DNA from: Bradymonas sp963697525
Lineage (GTDB): Bacteria > Myxococcota_A > Bradymonadia > Bradymonadales > Bradymonadaceae
Length of the DNA: 64,000 nt
Direction: 5' to 3'
Assembly: GCA_963697525.1 (NCBI GenBank)
Contig: OY969087.1
Span: 3,968,001 to 4,032,000, forward strand
Under the pieces are notes generated by a model. That model was not told the origin of the DNA and ran no database searches. It saw only the letters and a program-made list of their open reading frames with translations. The translations under genes were made by a program, and so were the position numbers. Of this stretch, positions 15,240 to 24,014 are shown piece by piece; positions within the stretch are counted from its first letter, which is position 1, and each line of letters opens with the position of its first letter.

Positions 15240-16579
15240 CGCAGCTCGTACTCCTCGGCGAGTTGGCGCATCTTCTGGGAGAACAACCAGGGACCGATGA
15301 CATCGGAGCGCTCCACGCCGCGTGCGTTGAGGCGCAGCGCGTCCTGGTCGGGGGCGAGCAGGTCGGCGTCGCGAAGTTGGTCGAACTCGGGGAAGTCCTG
15401 GTCGACCTCGCTTCCGAAGTTGCGTCGGTACATCGCGGGGTCGAGGCCCTCGCGAGAGAGCACCGACAGGATGACGAAGCGGCGCTTTTGCTCCTCGTCA
15501 TCGAGCTCGACGCCGTAGTCGGCGCGGGCGAAGTCGGCGTCATCGCGAGCGACGAAGTCTTCGATGATGGCCAGCCGGCCGCGCCGCCCGACGGCGTACT
15601 CGCTGCTGTAGTGCAGCCCCCGGGTGTAGGAGCGCGCGCCCGCTCCCAGTCCCACCATGCCGTCCTCCTGGCAGCAATACACCGGCCCGTCTGTCGACGG
15701 CGCGTCGACTCGCCTGAACATGCGCATCGAGACCTGCTCGTAGCCGCTTTCGAGCAAGAAGTCGCGGCCCTGGCGGTACAGCGCGAGCCGGTGGTCGTCC
15801 CAACTGCGTGAGGAGTTTCCAAGGCCCGTAAGTGGGCGCACGTACAGCGGGTACAGGTAGATCTCCTCGGGGTGGAACGACAGCGCTTCCGCTAGCGAGT
15901 ACCTCCAGCTCTCGTCGGTCTGCTCGGGCAATCCGTAGATGAGGTCGAGGTTGAGCGTGGGGACGTCGCTCGCCGAGATGAGCTCGAGCGCTCGGCGCGC
16001 GGTCTCGGTCCCAACGGGCCTGCGCGCGGCCCGGGTCTCTTGTTCCACGAAGCTCTGCACGCCGATGCTCACGCGCTCGACGCCGTGCGCCTCGAGCACC
16101 GCGAGCTTCTCGGCGGTGATCGTCTCCGGGGAGGCCTCCATCGAGCCGGGGATGCGGGCTGTGTCGTGGCCGATGAACTCCTCGAGGAGCTCGAAGAGCC
16201 TCGCCAACTGCCCGGGTTCGAGCTGGGTGGGCGTGCCGCCGCCGACCGCGTAGCGCGCAAATCCGGCGTCGTCAGCGAGCGCCCCGCGCACCTGGGCGGC
16301 TTGGCGCTCGAGCGCGTCCAGGTAACGGGTGCGCAGGTCGTCTTTGGGCTTCTCGATGGTGAATAGGTTGCAAAACCCGCAGCGCATCTCGCAAAACGGG
16401 ATATGCACGTACAAAAACAGCGCCCGCTGGTCTTCGTCGCGCCACAACTCCTCGAGCGGTCGAGGCGGGTCCAGCGGACGATAGGTCGTCTTATGCGGGT
16501 AGGAGTAGGCGTACGACTGGTACGGCGAGCCGTCGAGTAGGTCGGCGAGGTGCATCGATTGGTCTCGCGTTGGAGTCAT
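15236..16579 (-). CDS. STM4012-family radical SAM protein (HemN-like)
   Basis: A 447-residue radical SAM protein with VHIPFCEMRCGFCNLF, giving Cys63, Cys67 and Cys70 as Fe-S ligands, and the HemN-type GGGTP and NLDLIYGLP motifs. It resembles oxygen-independent coproporphyrinogen oxidases but belongs to the STM4012 branch, as its partners show. The N-terminal SPYQSYAYSYPHKTTYRPL stretch is typical of that branch. The start at 16579 lies 1 nt after the STM4013 stop. It overlaps the STM4011 start by 4 nt. The reaction is not established. Confidence 0.88.
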   Translation of the reverse strand: MTPTRDQSMHLADLLDGSPYQSYAYSYPHKTTYRPLDPPRPLEELWRDEDQRALFLYVHIPFCEMRCGFCNLFTIEKPKDDLRTRYLDALERQAAQVRGALADDAGFARYAVGGGTPTQLEPGQLARLFELLEEFIGHDTARIPGSMEASPETITAEKLAVLEAHGVERVSIGVQSFVEQETRAARRPVGTETARRALELISASDVPTLNLDLIYGLPEQTDESWRYSLAEALSFHPEEIYLYPLYVRPLTGLGNSSRSWDDHRLALYRQGRDFLLESGYEQVSMRMFRRVDAPSTDGPVYCCQEDGMVGLGAGARSYTRGLHYSSEYAVGRRGRLAIIEDFVARDDADFARADYGVELDDEEQKRRFVILSVLSREGLDPAMYRRNFGSEVDQDFPEFDQLRDADLLAPDQDALRLNARGVERSDVIGPWLFSQKMRQLAEEYELR

Positions 16580-16580
16580 G

Positions 16581-17391
16581 TCATAGGTCCGCGGGGGTGA
16601 GCAAAAAGTCGGCATAGGGCACCTCCAGCACCGTGGGATGATTGATGCGATGGCCCCAGTAGCCGTCCTCGCCGTACGCGGTGCCGTGGTCGGCGCATAC
16701 GATGCCGAAGGTCGGCGCTCGACGCCGAAGCGCGCGAACGAGGAGGGGGAGCTGGCTGTCGACATATGCCAGCGCCGCCTGGTGGGTCGCCATCGAGTCG
16801 CTGTCGCAGCCCGGCAGGTAGTGGCAGTTCGGCTGGTGAATCGCCGAGACGTTGATGAACAAAAAGACGCGTCGGGTGTTCGGGATGTCCGCGAGGCGGT
16901 CGGCGGCCAGTCGAAACTGATTGGCGGTCGAGTCTGGGTCGGTCACGCCCAGCGACGGCGACCAGTGGCTCTCGTCGAACATCTCGGGGAAGACGCGCCC
17001 GATGGCGGTCTTCTTGTTGAAAAAGCCCACGCCGCCCACGCACATGGTGTGGTAACCCGCCGCCGAGAGCGCCTCGGGCAGGGTGGGGCAGTCGAACACC
17101 CAGGTGGTCTCGGCGGTGGTTTCGCTGCCGGGAAACTTGGCGGCGAAGAGTCGCGTGTGGGCGGAGCCATCGGCCGGCGTGGGGAGAAAGCCGGCGAAGA
17201 ACGCCTGGTGGGCTGGAAACGTGAAGTTTCCGGGCGTGTGTCGGCGCTGCCAGCCGTCGTCGGACAACAGCTCGGCGAAATTGGGCGTGCGGCCCGCTCT
17301 CCAGAGACTTCTGAGCGGCGTCGTAGCGAAGGGTGTCCAGCGTCACCAGCACGAGGTCGTGCGAGCCCACGATTTGGTTCATGTCGCGCAT
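16581..17391 (-). pseudogene. STM4013-family hydrolase, single-base frameshift
   Basis: A sulfatase/alkaline-phosphatase-superfamily hydrolase related to STM4013/SEN3800. The first frame from the ATG at 17391 (GGGGAG upstream) gives HDLVLVTLDTLRYDAAQ, the metal-binding N-terminus. The reading frame then shifts by +1 at 17293-17295, where an extra G in a GGG run breaks SG-RTPNFAEL. The second frame runs from about 17290 to the stop at 16581 with the usual GVGFFNKK, INVSAIHQPN and CADHGTAYGEDGYWGH (metal His/Asp) motifs. All else is intact, so this may be a sequencing error rather than decay. The start overlaps the HAD gene by 13 nt. Confidence 0.8.
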
Positions 17392-18089
17392 GGTACTCCC
17401 CAATGCAACGCCAACCGGGGCAAGCCCAACACTTCCCCGAGTTCGGCGAGATGCTCGATGTGCCAGTCGGCGACCTCGTCGACCGAACCCAGCGGCCTCA
17501 GGCGTCCGACCCGACACGTGCGTATGCCGACGGCGGCCGCGCCGCCGATGTCCCTCGCCAGGTCGTCGCCGACAAACAGCACCATTTCGGGCGGTAAATC
17601 CAGCCAGTTGAGGGCCATCTCGAAGATCGCGGCCGACGGCTTGGGGGCGCCGACTTCGCCCGAGACCAGTACCAGCGGCTCGAAGACGTCGTCCAGACCG
17701 GCCCGCTGGAGCTTGGCTCGCTGGGTCCGGCTGCCGCCGTTCGATACTAACCCAATGGGGTAGAGCTGGGCGATTCGCTGCAACAGCGCGCGCACCTTCG
17801 GGACCGGTTCGACATACCGCACCAGGTCGGCGCGAAGCTGCTCGCCGAGGGCCTCGGGGCTGACCTGCGCGAAGGCGAACCTCGTGCACATCCACCGGCA
17901 GAAGTCGGCGCGCGGGCGGTAGCCGTGAGCGTCGTAGGCCATGACCTCGTCGAGCGCGTGGCGGCGCACCTCATCTGCCACGCCGAGGCGCTCGAGCCAC
18001 GTCGCCACTGCACACCGCATCGCCCGGTCGCGATCGATGAGCGTGTTGTCCAGGTCGAAGAGGACGGCTTTCGGTTTGGGGTCGCTCAT
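17379..18089 (-). CDS. HAD-superfamily hydrolase
   Basis: A 236-residue HAD hydrolase with nucleophile motif DLDNT (residues 12-16), motif II LVSNGG, Lys in the APKPS segment and motif IV FVGDDLARDIGGA. The cap is of the small helical type. It resembles phosphoglycolate-phosphatase-like enzymes, but the substrate is unknown. It overlaps STM4014 by 4 nt and STM4013 by 13 nt, so it is translated as part of the cassette. I do not recall a HAD gene as a core member of the STM4011-4015 set, so it may be a lineage-specific addition. Confidence 0.88.
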   Translation of the reverse strand: MSDPKPKAVLFDLDNTLIDRDRAMRCAVATWLERLGVADEVRRHALDEVMAYDAHGYRPRADFCRWMCTRFAFAQVSPEALGEQLRADLVRYVEPVPKVRALLQRIAQLYPIGLVSNGGSRTQRAKLQRAGLDDVFEPLVLVSGEVGAPKPSAAIFEMALNWLDLPPEMVLFVGDDLARDIGGAAAVGIRTCRVGRLRPLGSVDEVADWHIEHLAELGEVLGLPRLALHWGVPCAT

Positions 18090-19231
18090 GGTGGGCTCCC
18101 CGGCTCGTCAAGCAGAGCCGAAATTTCGGCCTCGTAGGTGCTCATGCCTCTCCAGGTGATCCTCGGCAGGAGGTCGCCAAAGGCGTTTGCTTCGCAGACG
18201 GCGAACGTGCGCATGCCGGTGGCGACGAGCATGTCCACCGCGACGTATAGCGAGCTGTCGAAACAGGCGGCCGCGCGCTCGGCCAGCCGGCGCGCTTGTT
18301 GCCAGCGCGCCGCGCCCAGTTGTGCGACGAGGCGATCGAGGTCGCCGCGGCGATTTCCCAGGTGCAGGTTGGTCATGGGCGATTGAGCGATGCGCACCAC
18401 GCTGTGGGCGCAACGCCCGCCGATGACGACCATGCGCAGGTCGAAGGTGCCGCCCTGGGCGGACGCCTTGGGAATCCATCGCTCGGCGTGGGCGCGCTCG
18501 GCGCAGATCAGGTCGACCAGTTGGCGAATCTCGCGGGGGTCTTCATAGCGCTGGATGGCGAGTGAGTTGTACAGCCGGGGGCCCTGGGGTGTCTGGACAA
18601 GCTTGGCCGACGTAATCGCCTGCTCGCGCATCTTTTGGACGCGATAAGCGGCCACACCGGAGGCCGACGAGCCATGCGCGGGCTTGAGAAATACGCGATT
18701 GATGCCGCGCTGGGCCATCAGGTCGCGAAGGTCGTCGTAATTCGCGGGTTGGCCGAGCATAGCCGGCACGTCCACGCCGGCAGCGGCGAGGCGAGCCTGG
18801 CAAGCAGGCTTGTCGAACAGAAGCGCGATATCCTCGGGCGCGTTCATCAACCTCGGTCGATCGCCGCCGAGCTCGCCGAGGCAGCGGTCGACGTGTTGGA
18901 GAAGCGAGCGCCAACCCAGGTACCACTGTCGTCCCAGGTAGACCCGGCCGAAGTCCTCGGGAAGCGCCAGCGCGTCGGCGGGCTCGATACGCGAGTCTTC
19001 AGCGACGTATGCGCCGCGGGCGACCAGGCGTTTGAAGACCTCGAAGTTCTCGGCGGGGGACTCGATTCGAAGCACGTCGCAGCGCGACAAGCGCTCGCCG
19101 AGGTCGGCCCGGCCGCCGAGCAGATCTGCATAGGAGAGCACTTCTGCCGACGGCAGACCTTGTGCGGCGAGCGCCTCCTTAAACAAAGAGACGCGCCGAT
19201 TGTCGGGATTTGCCAGCAGGAGAAACCGCAT
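18086..19231 (-). CDS. STM4014-family ATP-grasp-like protein
   Basis: A 381-residue protein of the STM4014 family. The order of elements resembles ATP-grasp ligases: an N-terminal Rossmann-like part, a central FLKPAHGSSASGV loop (conserved Lys and Gly-Ser motif for ATP), a TFDLRMVVIGG strand, and a C-terminal DMLVATGMRTFAVCEANAFG with Glu/Asn as likely Mg ligands. ATP-grasp enzymes ligate carboxylates to amines or peptides. Its partner in the cassette is unknown. It lies 8 bp after the LRR gene and overlaps the HAD gene by 4 nt. Confidence 0.85.
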   Translation of the reverse strand: MRFLLLANPDNRRVSLFKEALAAQGLPSAEVLSYADLLGGRADLGERLSRCDVLRIESPAENFEVFKRLVARGAYVAEDSRIEPADALALPEDFGRVYLGRQWYLGWRSLLQHVDRCLGELGGDRPRLMNAPEDIALLFDKPACQARLAAAGVDVPAMLGQPANYDDLRDLMAQRGINRVFLKPAHGSSASGVAAYRVQKMREQAITSAKLVQTPQGPRLYNSLAIQRYEDPREIRQLVDLICAERAHAERWIPKASAQGGTFDLRMVVIGGRCAHSVVRIAQSPMTNLHLGNRRGDLDRLVAQLGAARWQQARRLAERAAACFDSSLYVAVDMLVATGMRTFAVCEANAFGDLLPRITWRGMSTYEAEISALLDEPGSPP

Positions 19232-19239
19232 GCGTCGAG

Positions 19240-20157
19240 TTATTCGGAGACCTGGCAGTAGGGCTCGTCGTCGAAATAGTCCTCCGCGAACGCCTGGTGC
19301 ACGTCGACACCTTTCTCAGCCAGCCGGCCGAAGTAGGCCGGGTGCTCGACGAAGTGGTGCTGGACGGTCAGGCTCTTCAGGTTGGCGTAGCGCGGGTGGG
19401 TGCTCAGGATCTCGGCGCCCTTGTCGGTCAGCGTGCCCATGGACAAGTCGAGGTGTTCGATCTGGTCGAGCAAGGGGGCCTCGCTGAGCGCTTGGACCAG
19501 GTCGTCGGTGATCATCGCGTTCATCAGACCCAGGCGGATCAGCTTGGGAAAGCCCTCGCCCGAGAACAGCGGCGCGAACTCCTCGGTGGTCGAGTCGAAT
19601 CCGTAGTACGGCGAGCCCAGCCACATCTCCAGGCTCTCCAGAGAGGGAAGCTTGGCGTTGACGATATCGGCGATGGGCTGCGGGCTCAAACCCCCGGTCT
19701 CGATGGTCAAATGGCGCAGGTTTTGGTGGCGGAAGTCGCTAAATCGAAGCCCTCCGTCACCGCGAACTGTCAGGTCCTCGAGTTGGGGATACGCCTCGAG
19801 CAGCGGGCCGAGGTCGCTCTGGCTGATCCACGAGATCTCTTGCTCTTCGTACATGATATCGCCGAAGAACAATACGCGCAGACTCAGCAACTGTTCGCGG
19901 TGATCGACCAGCGCCTGGACGACCGCCTCGCTGCCGCCCATTTCGAAGTCAAAGACGCCGATGACGATCTCCTCGACCAGATCGCTCCCGTCGGTCGCTG
20001 CAAACTTCGCGACGCGCGCGCCCAGGCTGCCACCGTTGTCGTAGTCATCCCACGACAGCCGCAGGCGATACACGTAGTCAGCGGGCTCGATGGACTCGCC
20101 GGCGACGAAGTCGACCACCGGCTTGCCGTCCAATTCAGAAAGGTTCTCGTAGATCAT
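19240..20157 (-). CDS. STM4015-family leucine-rich-repeat protein
   Basis: A 305-residue cytoplasmic protein made of leucine-rich repeats (for example NLRHLTIETGGLS, SLESLEMWLGSPY, DQIEHLDLSMGTLTDKGAEIL and NLKSLTVQHHFV). It is the first gene of the cassette. The ATG at 20157 is chosen because GGAGG lies 8 nt upstream; the longer frame to 20244 has no site. It ends 8 bp before the STM4014 gene. LRR proteins commonly bind partner proteins, so it may present or recognise the cassette substrate, which is inference. Confidence 0.82.
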   Translation of the reverse strand: MIYENLSELDGKPVVDFVAGESIEPADYVYRLRLSWDDYDNGGSLGARVAKFAATDGSDLVEEIVIGVFDFEMGGSEAVVQALVDHREQLLSLRVLFFGDIMYEEQEISWISQSDLGPLLEAYPQLEDLTVRGDGGLRFSDFRHQNLRHLTIETGGLSPQPIADIVNAKLPSLESLEMWLGSPYYGFDSTTEEFAPLFSGEGFPKLIRLGLMNAMITDDLVQALSEAPLLDQIEHLDLSMGTLTDKGAEILSTHPRYANLKSLTVQHHFVEHPAYFGRLAEKGVDVHQAFAEDYFDDEPYCQVSE

Positions 20158-20321
20158 CGCCATCGCCTCCGGGCGTGGAGCATGGGGGAGACCGAGCTGG
20201 AAAATGCGCGCTCCGACGCTAGCCTCGGGGGCTGCCGGTGTCAATCGCGCGACCGTTCACGTCGAGCGGGACGTTGGGCCGGAATTGGTTCGTGGCGCAG
20301 CAGGGGAGGCCGAGGTCATCG

Positions 20322-20398
20322 GGATTCGTTCCGAAGTGGAACGGGCGCATCAACCGCGGGCCATCTTATCACCAGCGATGGCTGCATCTAGGTTGGAC
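20322..20398 (+). promoter_or_regulatory. LysR operator/promoter element, copy 2
   Basis: GGATTCGTTCC, GAAGTGGAACGGG, GGCCATCTTATCA and ATCTAGGTTGGACT follow each other exactly as at 13309-13385. GTTCCGAAGTGGAAC (20328-20342) keeps 5-bp arms and T-N11-A spacing. It stands 79 bp upstream of the oxidoreductase ATG at 20477 and about 165 bp from the divergent cassette start. Between this element and the STM4015 start nothing else stands out. Confidence 0.75.
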
Positions 20399-20476
20399 TT
20401 CGTCGCGACGACTCGTGCCGGGTCGGCCACCCGGTCTTCGCCTGTTGTCCACAAATTCGAACGTGAGAGATGATCG

Positions 20477-21493
20477 ATGAAAGTCTACGCAATTGAGAAT
20501 GAGTTTGGCCTCGAGAACCTTAATCAGAGCACGCGCCCGATGCCCGAGGTCGGGCCCGGTCAGGTGTTGATCGCCATGAAAGCGGTGGCGGTCAATCGGC
20601 GCGACCTCATCGTGCTCGACGGGCGCTACAAGCGGCGGCTGGAGCTGCCGTTGATCCCGTTTTCCGACGGCGCCGGTGAGGTCGTCGAGGTCGGCGAGGG
20701 GGTGACGCGCGTGCAGGTCGGCGAGCGCGTTATGCCCATCTTCGCCCAGGATTGGATCGCCGGGGAGCCCGCCGATGAGAAAATGCGGCGCATGTTGGGA
20801 GGCCCGCTCGACGGGGTGCTGGCCGAGTACGTGGTCGTCGACCAGCAGGGCGTCGTCACCATCCCCGAGCATTTGAGCTACGTCGAGGCGGCCACGCTTC
20901 CCTGCGCAGGCGTGACGGCGTGGAACGCGCTGGCCGAGCACGGCGAGGTCACCGCTGGCGACGTGGTCGTCACCCAGGGCACCGGGGGCGTGTCCATCTT
21001 CGCGCTGCAACTCGCCCAACACCTGGGCGCCGAGGTCATCGCCACGTCCAGCTCCGACGCCAAGCTCGACCGCGTTCGCCAGCTCGGCGCCGCCCACGTC
21101 ATCAACTATCGCGACGAGCCCCAGTGGAGCGACGTCGTGCGCGAGATCACCGGCGGGCGCGGCGCCGACCATATCATCGACGTGGGCGGGCCGGGGACCC
21201 TCGCGCAATCGATCGCGGCGGTGCGCACGGGCGGTCACATCACCCTGATCGGCACGCTCGGAGACGCCGCCGAGCCCGTCAATTTGCACCCCGTGCACCT
21301 GCGCAATATTCGCCTGCAGGGCATCGTGGTGGGAAGCCGCGAGATGTTCGAGCACTTCACCCGCGCCCTCGAGGCCACCAAGCTGCGCCCGGTGGTCGAC
21401 CGCACCTTCGGCTTCGTCGAGGCCAAGCAGGCCCTCGAGTACGTGCGCGCCGGCGGGCACCTCGGAAAAGTCGTGATCGACCTCGAGGGTTGA
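20477..21493 (+). CDS. zinc-independent NAD(P)-dependent oxidoreductase, quinone-reductase-like MDR
   Basis: A 338-residue medium-chain dehydrogenase. N-terminal GroES-like fold with VNRRDLIVLDGRY, then a Rossmann domain with VVVTQGTGGVSIFALQLAQ as nucleotide loop. The structural zinc cysteines are absent, as in quinone reductase/crotonyl-type members. The ATG is preceded by GAGAGATGATCG. It carries the same promoter element as the LysR/SDR unit 7 kb away, so the two probably share one regulator. Substrate unknown. Confidence 0.9.
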   Translation: MKVYAIENEFGLENLNQSTRPMPEVGPGQVLIAMKAVAVNRRDLIVLDGRYKRRLELPLIPFSDGAGEVVEVGEGVTRVQVGERVMPIFAQDWIAGEPADEKMRRMLGGPLDGVLAEYVVVDQQGVVTIPEHLSYVEAATLPCAGVTAWNALAEHGEVTAGDVVVTQGTGGVSIFALQLAQHLGAEVIATSSSDAKLDRVRQLGAAHVINYRDEPQWSDVVREITGGRGADHIIDVGGPGTLAQSIAAVRTGGHITLIGTLGDAAEPVNLHPVHLRNIRLQGIVVGSREMFEHFTRALEATKLRPVVDRTFGFVEAKQALEYVRAGGHLGKVVIDLEG

Positions 21494-21522
21494 GGGGCAT
21501 CGCAACACCCGGCTCGATCGAC

Positions 21523-22671
21523 TCACTTCAACGCTTTGTAGCTCACCGTGGTCTCGACGCCGTGGTAGAGTTTGCCGCCGACCTCGACGTGCGGATAGAT
21601 GAAGTAGTTGAGCGGCCGGGTATGCTGGTGCGCGCCGAGGTCGAGGTCGCGTCCCACGGTGAACTGAACGCGGTCGGCGGGCTGGGTGCCAAAGTAGGTG
21701 TCGTGCATCTTGGGGTGCTTTTTGGCCTCGGAGGCGTCGATGGGCACCCAGCCGACCTTGGGTAGGTAGAACTTCACCCAGCAGTGGTAGCCGGCGATCT
21801 TGCCGTGGTCGCGGTCGGTGGGGACGGGGAAGCCGATCTCGAAGCGCGCCGGGATATGCTCGTGCCGAATCAGAGAGGTGAACAGGGCGTGAAAGTCGGT
21901 GCAATTGCCGTAGTGTTTGCTGCACGCCCAGTAGGTGTCGCCATTTCCCCAGCCAGTGCCAACTTTCTTATACTCCATCGTGTCGACGACGTAGTCGAAG
22001 ATCTTGCGGGCGCGCTGGGCGAGTGTGTCGTCGGCCTTGATGCCGGTGTCGCCGATGACCTGGCGCACGATCTTGGCATCGACGGGCACCCGCCGGTTGG
22101 CTTTCAAAAAGAGGTGGAACTTGTCGAGCTGGCCGGGGGCGTAGGCGTTGCCAGCGCGCTTGTCGATGTCATCTTGGACGAGCTTTCGGCGCGCGACCCG
22201 GTAGGTCACCGTGATTGTCAGCGGCTTGTCGGGCAGTGCGTCGAGATGCGCGTGCCAGAAGCGGTTGTGATAGGTCTTCTCGGTGCCGAACTCGCCGCGC
22301 ATGGGTGAGTGGACGTTGACGGCTTCGACGTCCTGCTCGGGGGTCGACTGGGCGATCGGCAAGAAGACGTCGACCGGACCGTCTTTGTCGCCAGGGGTGA
22401 TCGTCGCGCGGTAGACGAGCTCGAGCCGGCGTCCCTGTGTCTGGTGCTCGTGTGAGCGCTGGGGCGCGGGCGTGGCGGCATCGACGCGGGCCGCCGACTT
22501 CTTAGGGGCTCGTGGCGCGCTAGCCTCGGCGGCCTGGGCCGTCGACGGCGCGTCGTGGCAGGCCACGGCGCCCAACGTGCAGCAGACAGCGAGCGACACC
22601 AATAGGGGGCGAAGGAGGGTCGGCTGTGAAGTGGCGGTGATCACGGATAGCTCATCGCTGGAGAAATGCAA
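21523..22671 (-). CDS. transglutaminase-like lipoprotein
   Basis: A protein of up to 382 residues with a lipobox ending GAVAC (Cys38 from the TTG at 22671), then a linker and a transglutaminase-core domain: catalytic Cys257 in YGNCTDFH, His296 in AGYHCW and Asp312 in PIDASEA. Such secreted domains act as peptidases or amide-crosslinking enzymes. The start is uncertain (TTG at 22671, or a GTG ten codons later); neither has a clear ribosome-binding site. It is convergent with the oxidoreductase gene. Confidence 0.82.
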   Translation of the reverse strand: MHFSSDELSVITATSQPTLLRPLLVSLAVCCTLGAVACHDAPSTAQAAEASAPRAPKKSAARVDAATPAPQRSHEHQTQGRRLELVYRATITPGDKDGPVDVFLPIAQSTPEQDVEAVNVHSPMRGEFGTEKTYHNRFWHAHLDALPDKPLTITVTYRVARRKLVQDDIDKRAGNAYAPGQLDKFHLFLKANRRVPVDAKIVRQVIGDTGIKADDTLAQRARKIFDYVVDTMEYKKVGTGWGNGDTYWACSKHYGNCTDFHALFTSLIRHEHIPARFEIGFPVPTDRDHGKIAGYHCWVKFYLPKVGWVPIDASEAKKHPKMHDTYFGTQPADRVQFTVGRDLDLGAHQHTRPLNYFIYPHVEVGGKLYHGVETTVSYKALK

Positions 22672-22799
22672 CGAGGCATCGAAGGACGCTGGCGCTCATT
22701 CGATGCCAAGACGTTGTAGTACTAAGCTCGTATCGCGGCTTTGCGCAAGCGTCCGCGGCACGTAGGTTGATGCGGTCTCGAGCCGAGGATGATGACATC

Positions 22800-23417
22800 A
22801 TGGATTTTTCGGACAATCTCTTCCCGCTCATCAACGACGTGGCGCTGCGCAAGGTGACCCCGTACCGGGCGCGGCTGCTGGCCAAGGCGCAGGGGACGGT
22901 GGTCGAATTGGGAGCGGGTAGCGGGCTGAACTTCGCCCAATACGATCGTCAGCGCGTCGATCGGATCATCGGCATCGAGCCCGACGACACGATGTGGCGG
23001 CGCGGCGAGGAGCGCGCCGGCGAGGCCGGCGTGAGCGTCGAGCGCGTCGTCGCCTTCGGCGAAGATCTGCCGCTCGACGACGAAAGCGCCGACACCGCCG
23101 TGAGCACGTTTGTGCTCTGCTCGGTGCGCGATCCTGCCAGGGTGCTCGCCGAGCTGTACCGCGTGGTGCGACCCGGCGGGCGGCTGTTGGTGATGGAGCA
23201 TGTGCGCCACCCCAAGCGTTGGCTCGCAGGCTGCCAACAACTGGTCACCCCGGTGTGGAAGCGCTGCCTGGCCGGCTGTCACCCGGGCCGACCCCTGCAG
23301 GACGCTCTGGCCGAATCCGACTGGGAGCCGGTCGACGTCGACTTCGTCGATCTTCCCGGGCTTCCGAGCATCGTCAGCTACCACCTCGTCGGGGAGTACC
23401 GCCGCGGGCAGGATTGA
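22800..23417 (+). CDS. class I SAM-dependent methyltransferase
   Basis: A 205-residue methyltransferase with motif I VVELGAGSGLNF, acidic motif II IGIEPDD, motif post-I DTAVSTFVLCSVRD and VVRPGGRLLVMEHVRHP, as in the UbiE/phospholipid-methyltransferase group. Start at 22800 is supported by a GAGGATG upstream; an earlier in-frame ATG at 22767 is possible. The gene is separate from its divergent neighbour at 22671. Substrate not evident. Confidence 0.85.
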   Translation: MDFSDNLFPLINDVALRKVTPYRARLLAKAQGTVVELGAGSGLNFAQYDRQRVDRIIGIEPDDTMWRRGEERAGEAGVSVERVVAFGEDLPLDDESADTAVSTFVLCSVRDPARVLAELYRVVRPGGRLLVMEHVRHPKRWLAGCQQLVTPVWKRCLAGCHPGRPLQDALAESDWEPVDVDFVDLPGLPSIVSYHLVGEYRRGQD

Positions 23418-23435
23418 GCGCGAATTTGCGTGAAA

Positions 23436-24014
23436 TCAATCGTGGAGGCGCTGCTCGAAGTCGGTAATGAGCTCGGAGATGGCGCCGCGGCGCTCGGCGG
23501 CGCAGATAGTCATCTGTAGCATCTCGACGCGCGTGGCGAGCTCGCCGAGGATGTCGGCGAGCTCGTCCAACTGGGCGCTTTGGGCGGCGTCGCGAAGCTC
23601 GCCGAGTTGGGCGAGCAGCGCCTCGTCATCGCTGGTCGCGTCGGTATAGTCGGCGAGTGTCGCGTCGGCGGCGCGCCGCACCAAGAACTCCCGAAGTGCC
23701 ACGGCATTGTTGTGCTCGCGGTCTTTGGCCGCAAAGACGAGGACGAGGTCGCCGCTGCGAGCAGGGTCCACCAGCGGCGTCCAGGCGCTCTCATGGGCGT
23801 CGAGTTCGGCGAAGTAGCGCTGGCGAAACTCCTGCCAGCGCTCGGGGCGGTGGCCGAACCACTTGCGCAGCTCGTTGCTCGGGGCGACGTCCTTTCGCCA
23901 TTCGTCGAGTTCGATCGCCTCCTTTTTGACCCCGCGAGGCCATAGGCGGTCGACGAGCACGCGTGTGCCCCGGCGGCGCTCCTCGTCGTAGGCGCGTTCG
24001 AGTTCGATAGTCAT
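23436..24014 (-). CDS. DUF488-family protein with helical C-terminal extension
   Basis: A 192-residue protein. Residues 1-120 match DUF488: YDEERRRGTRVLVDRLWPRG and the KWFGHRPERWQEFRQRY block. Family members are usually about 115-120 residues long. The extra 70 residues are charged helices (SDDEALLAQLGELRDAAQS onward), a coiled-coil-like tail. GGAG precedes the ATG at 24014. Convergent with the methyltransferase, 18 bp between stops. Function unknown. Confidence 0.75.
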   Translation of the reverse strand: MTIELERAYDEERRRGTRVLVDRLWPRGVKKEAIELDEWRKDVAPSNELRKWFGHRPERWQEFRQRYFAELDAHESAWTPLVDPARSGDLVLVFAAKDREHNNAVALREFLVRRAADATLADYTDATSDDEALLAQLGELRDAAQSAQLDELADILGELATRVEMLQMTICAAERRGAISELITDFEQRLHD

